A stretch of 64,000 nt of DNA, from contig NZ_CAJHBR010000003.1 of NCBI RefSeq assembly GCF_904846695.1, forward strand, positions 62,001-126,000, given 5' to 3'. This stretch comes from Psychrobacter urativorans (GTDB taxonomy: Bacteria > Pseudomonadota > Gammaproteobacteria > Pseudomonadales > Moraxellaceae). Below, piece after piece: positions 63,635 through 64,000 of the stretch. The notes below the pieces were generated by a model that was given only the letters and a program-made list of their open reading frames with translations, made no database searches and was not told where the DNA came from. A program made the translations under genes and the position numbers. The stretch's first letter is position 1; the number at the start of each line of letters is the position of its first letter.

Positions 63635-64000
63635 TTAACTCACGCTAGCAACTAACGCTGCCATCTCATCCGCCCTTAAAGTTTTAAGCTGTTTAAGAGC
63701 TAGAACCACACCAGCTTGATTTTCAGTAGTTTTATTCTGACTCAGCTTAAACTGCGCTTGAACATTGGTGATATCAACACGAATACCAACGATGGCGCGG
63801 CACATAGCTTGAATGTACTCTACGGGTGCATCATTAAGCGACCATGGCTTCGGTTGATTGGCTTCAAAATCAGCGGTTTGTTTTGATAATATCTCAATAA
63901 GCGCCTCTGGTTCAGTTAATACGCTGACATTACCGGTAATATGTACGCTGTGATAATTCCACGTCGGTACTTCTTTGTGGGTCGCCGCTTTACTCGGGTA
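63635..64000 (-). CDS. PaiB-like FMN-binding regulator (partial, 5' end outside window)
   Basis: 121 codons are visible from the window edge to the stop at 63635-63637. YPSKAATHKEVPTWNYHSVHITG is the FMN-binding-domain segment of PaiB/FMN-binding negative transcriptional regulators, and the C-terminal IVGIRVDITNVQAQFKLSQNKT (two blocks) matches the family end. The N-terminus lies beyond the window. It is convergent with the EamA transporter, 20 bases away, with no clear terminator between them. Confidence 0.88.
   Translation of the reverse strand, partial: YPSKAATHKEVPTWNYHSVHITGNVSVLTEPEALIEILSKQTADFEANQPKPWSLNDAPVEYIQAMCRAIVGIRVDITNVQAQFKLSQNKTTENQAGVVLALKQLKTLRADEMAALVASVS

Overview
The window looks like a chromosomal segment of a gammaproteobacterium of the Moraxellaceae, most probably Psychrobacter. 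This is inferred from gene content and protein character (rsmG-parA-parB followed by msbA-lpxK-kdsB, a long acidic AceE tail, an SthA with a long N-terminal tail, many short AT-rich intergenic tandem repeats); no database search was possible. No rRNA, tRNA or CRISPR array was seen.

Layout. 1-5200 (minus): msbA, lpxK, kdsB and a partial holB, i.e. lipid A/KDO envelope genes followed by the DNA polymerase III delta' subunit. 5677-8707 (minus): rsmG, parA, parB. 8998-13729 (plus): a Lon-related AAA+ protease, a WYL-type regulator and a TerD-like protein. 14058-15459 (minus): a voltage-gated K+ channel homologue and a small zinc-ribbon membrane protein. 15824-16456 (plus): an OmpW-type porin.

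16577-24854 is an integrated 8.3-kb element bounded by a 20-bp direct repeat that lies inside the transcription terminator of aceF. It carries a P4-type tyrosine integrase, an AlpA-like regulator, several small overlapping genes, a DUF3987 P-loop replication protein, an iteron-like region that is a good replication-origin candidate, a zinc-finger protein and three tandem paralogues resembling the N-terminal part of phage small terminases. There are no capsid, tail or lysis genes. This is the architecture of a phage satellite (P4-like or PICI-like) and is the most interesting object in the window. It also has inverted repeats that could pair with the ribosome binding sites of its second and third genes.

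24901-29511 (minus): aceE-aceF (pyruvate dehydrogenase E1 and E2). 30760-37636 (plus): a surface-protein locus with a small secreted protein, a 1.7-kDa-residue DUF11/SdrD-B/beta-barrel outer-membrane protein and a secreted helical protein, with decayed coding sequence between the first two. 37852-42899 (minus): a TetR regulator, an endonuclease/exonuclease/phosphatase-fold protein, a glycine-zipper stress protein and glycerol kinase. 43189-49869 (plus): a TolC-type channel, a YihY-type membrane protein, an HlyD-type adaptor and two ABC-2 permeases, with no ATPase gene among them. 50047-51714 (minus): sthA. 52140-56089: divergent ppsR (minus) and ppsA (plus), PEP synthase and its regulator. 56283-57269: a GYF_2-RDD membrane protein. 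57605-58783: rpsF-rpsR-rplI, preceded by an apparent S6:S18 autoregulatory leader. 59021-64000: a questin-oxidase-like protein, a nucleoside deaminase, a MocR-type regulator, an EamA transporter and a partial PaiB-like protein.
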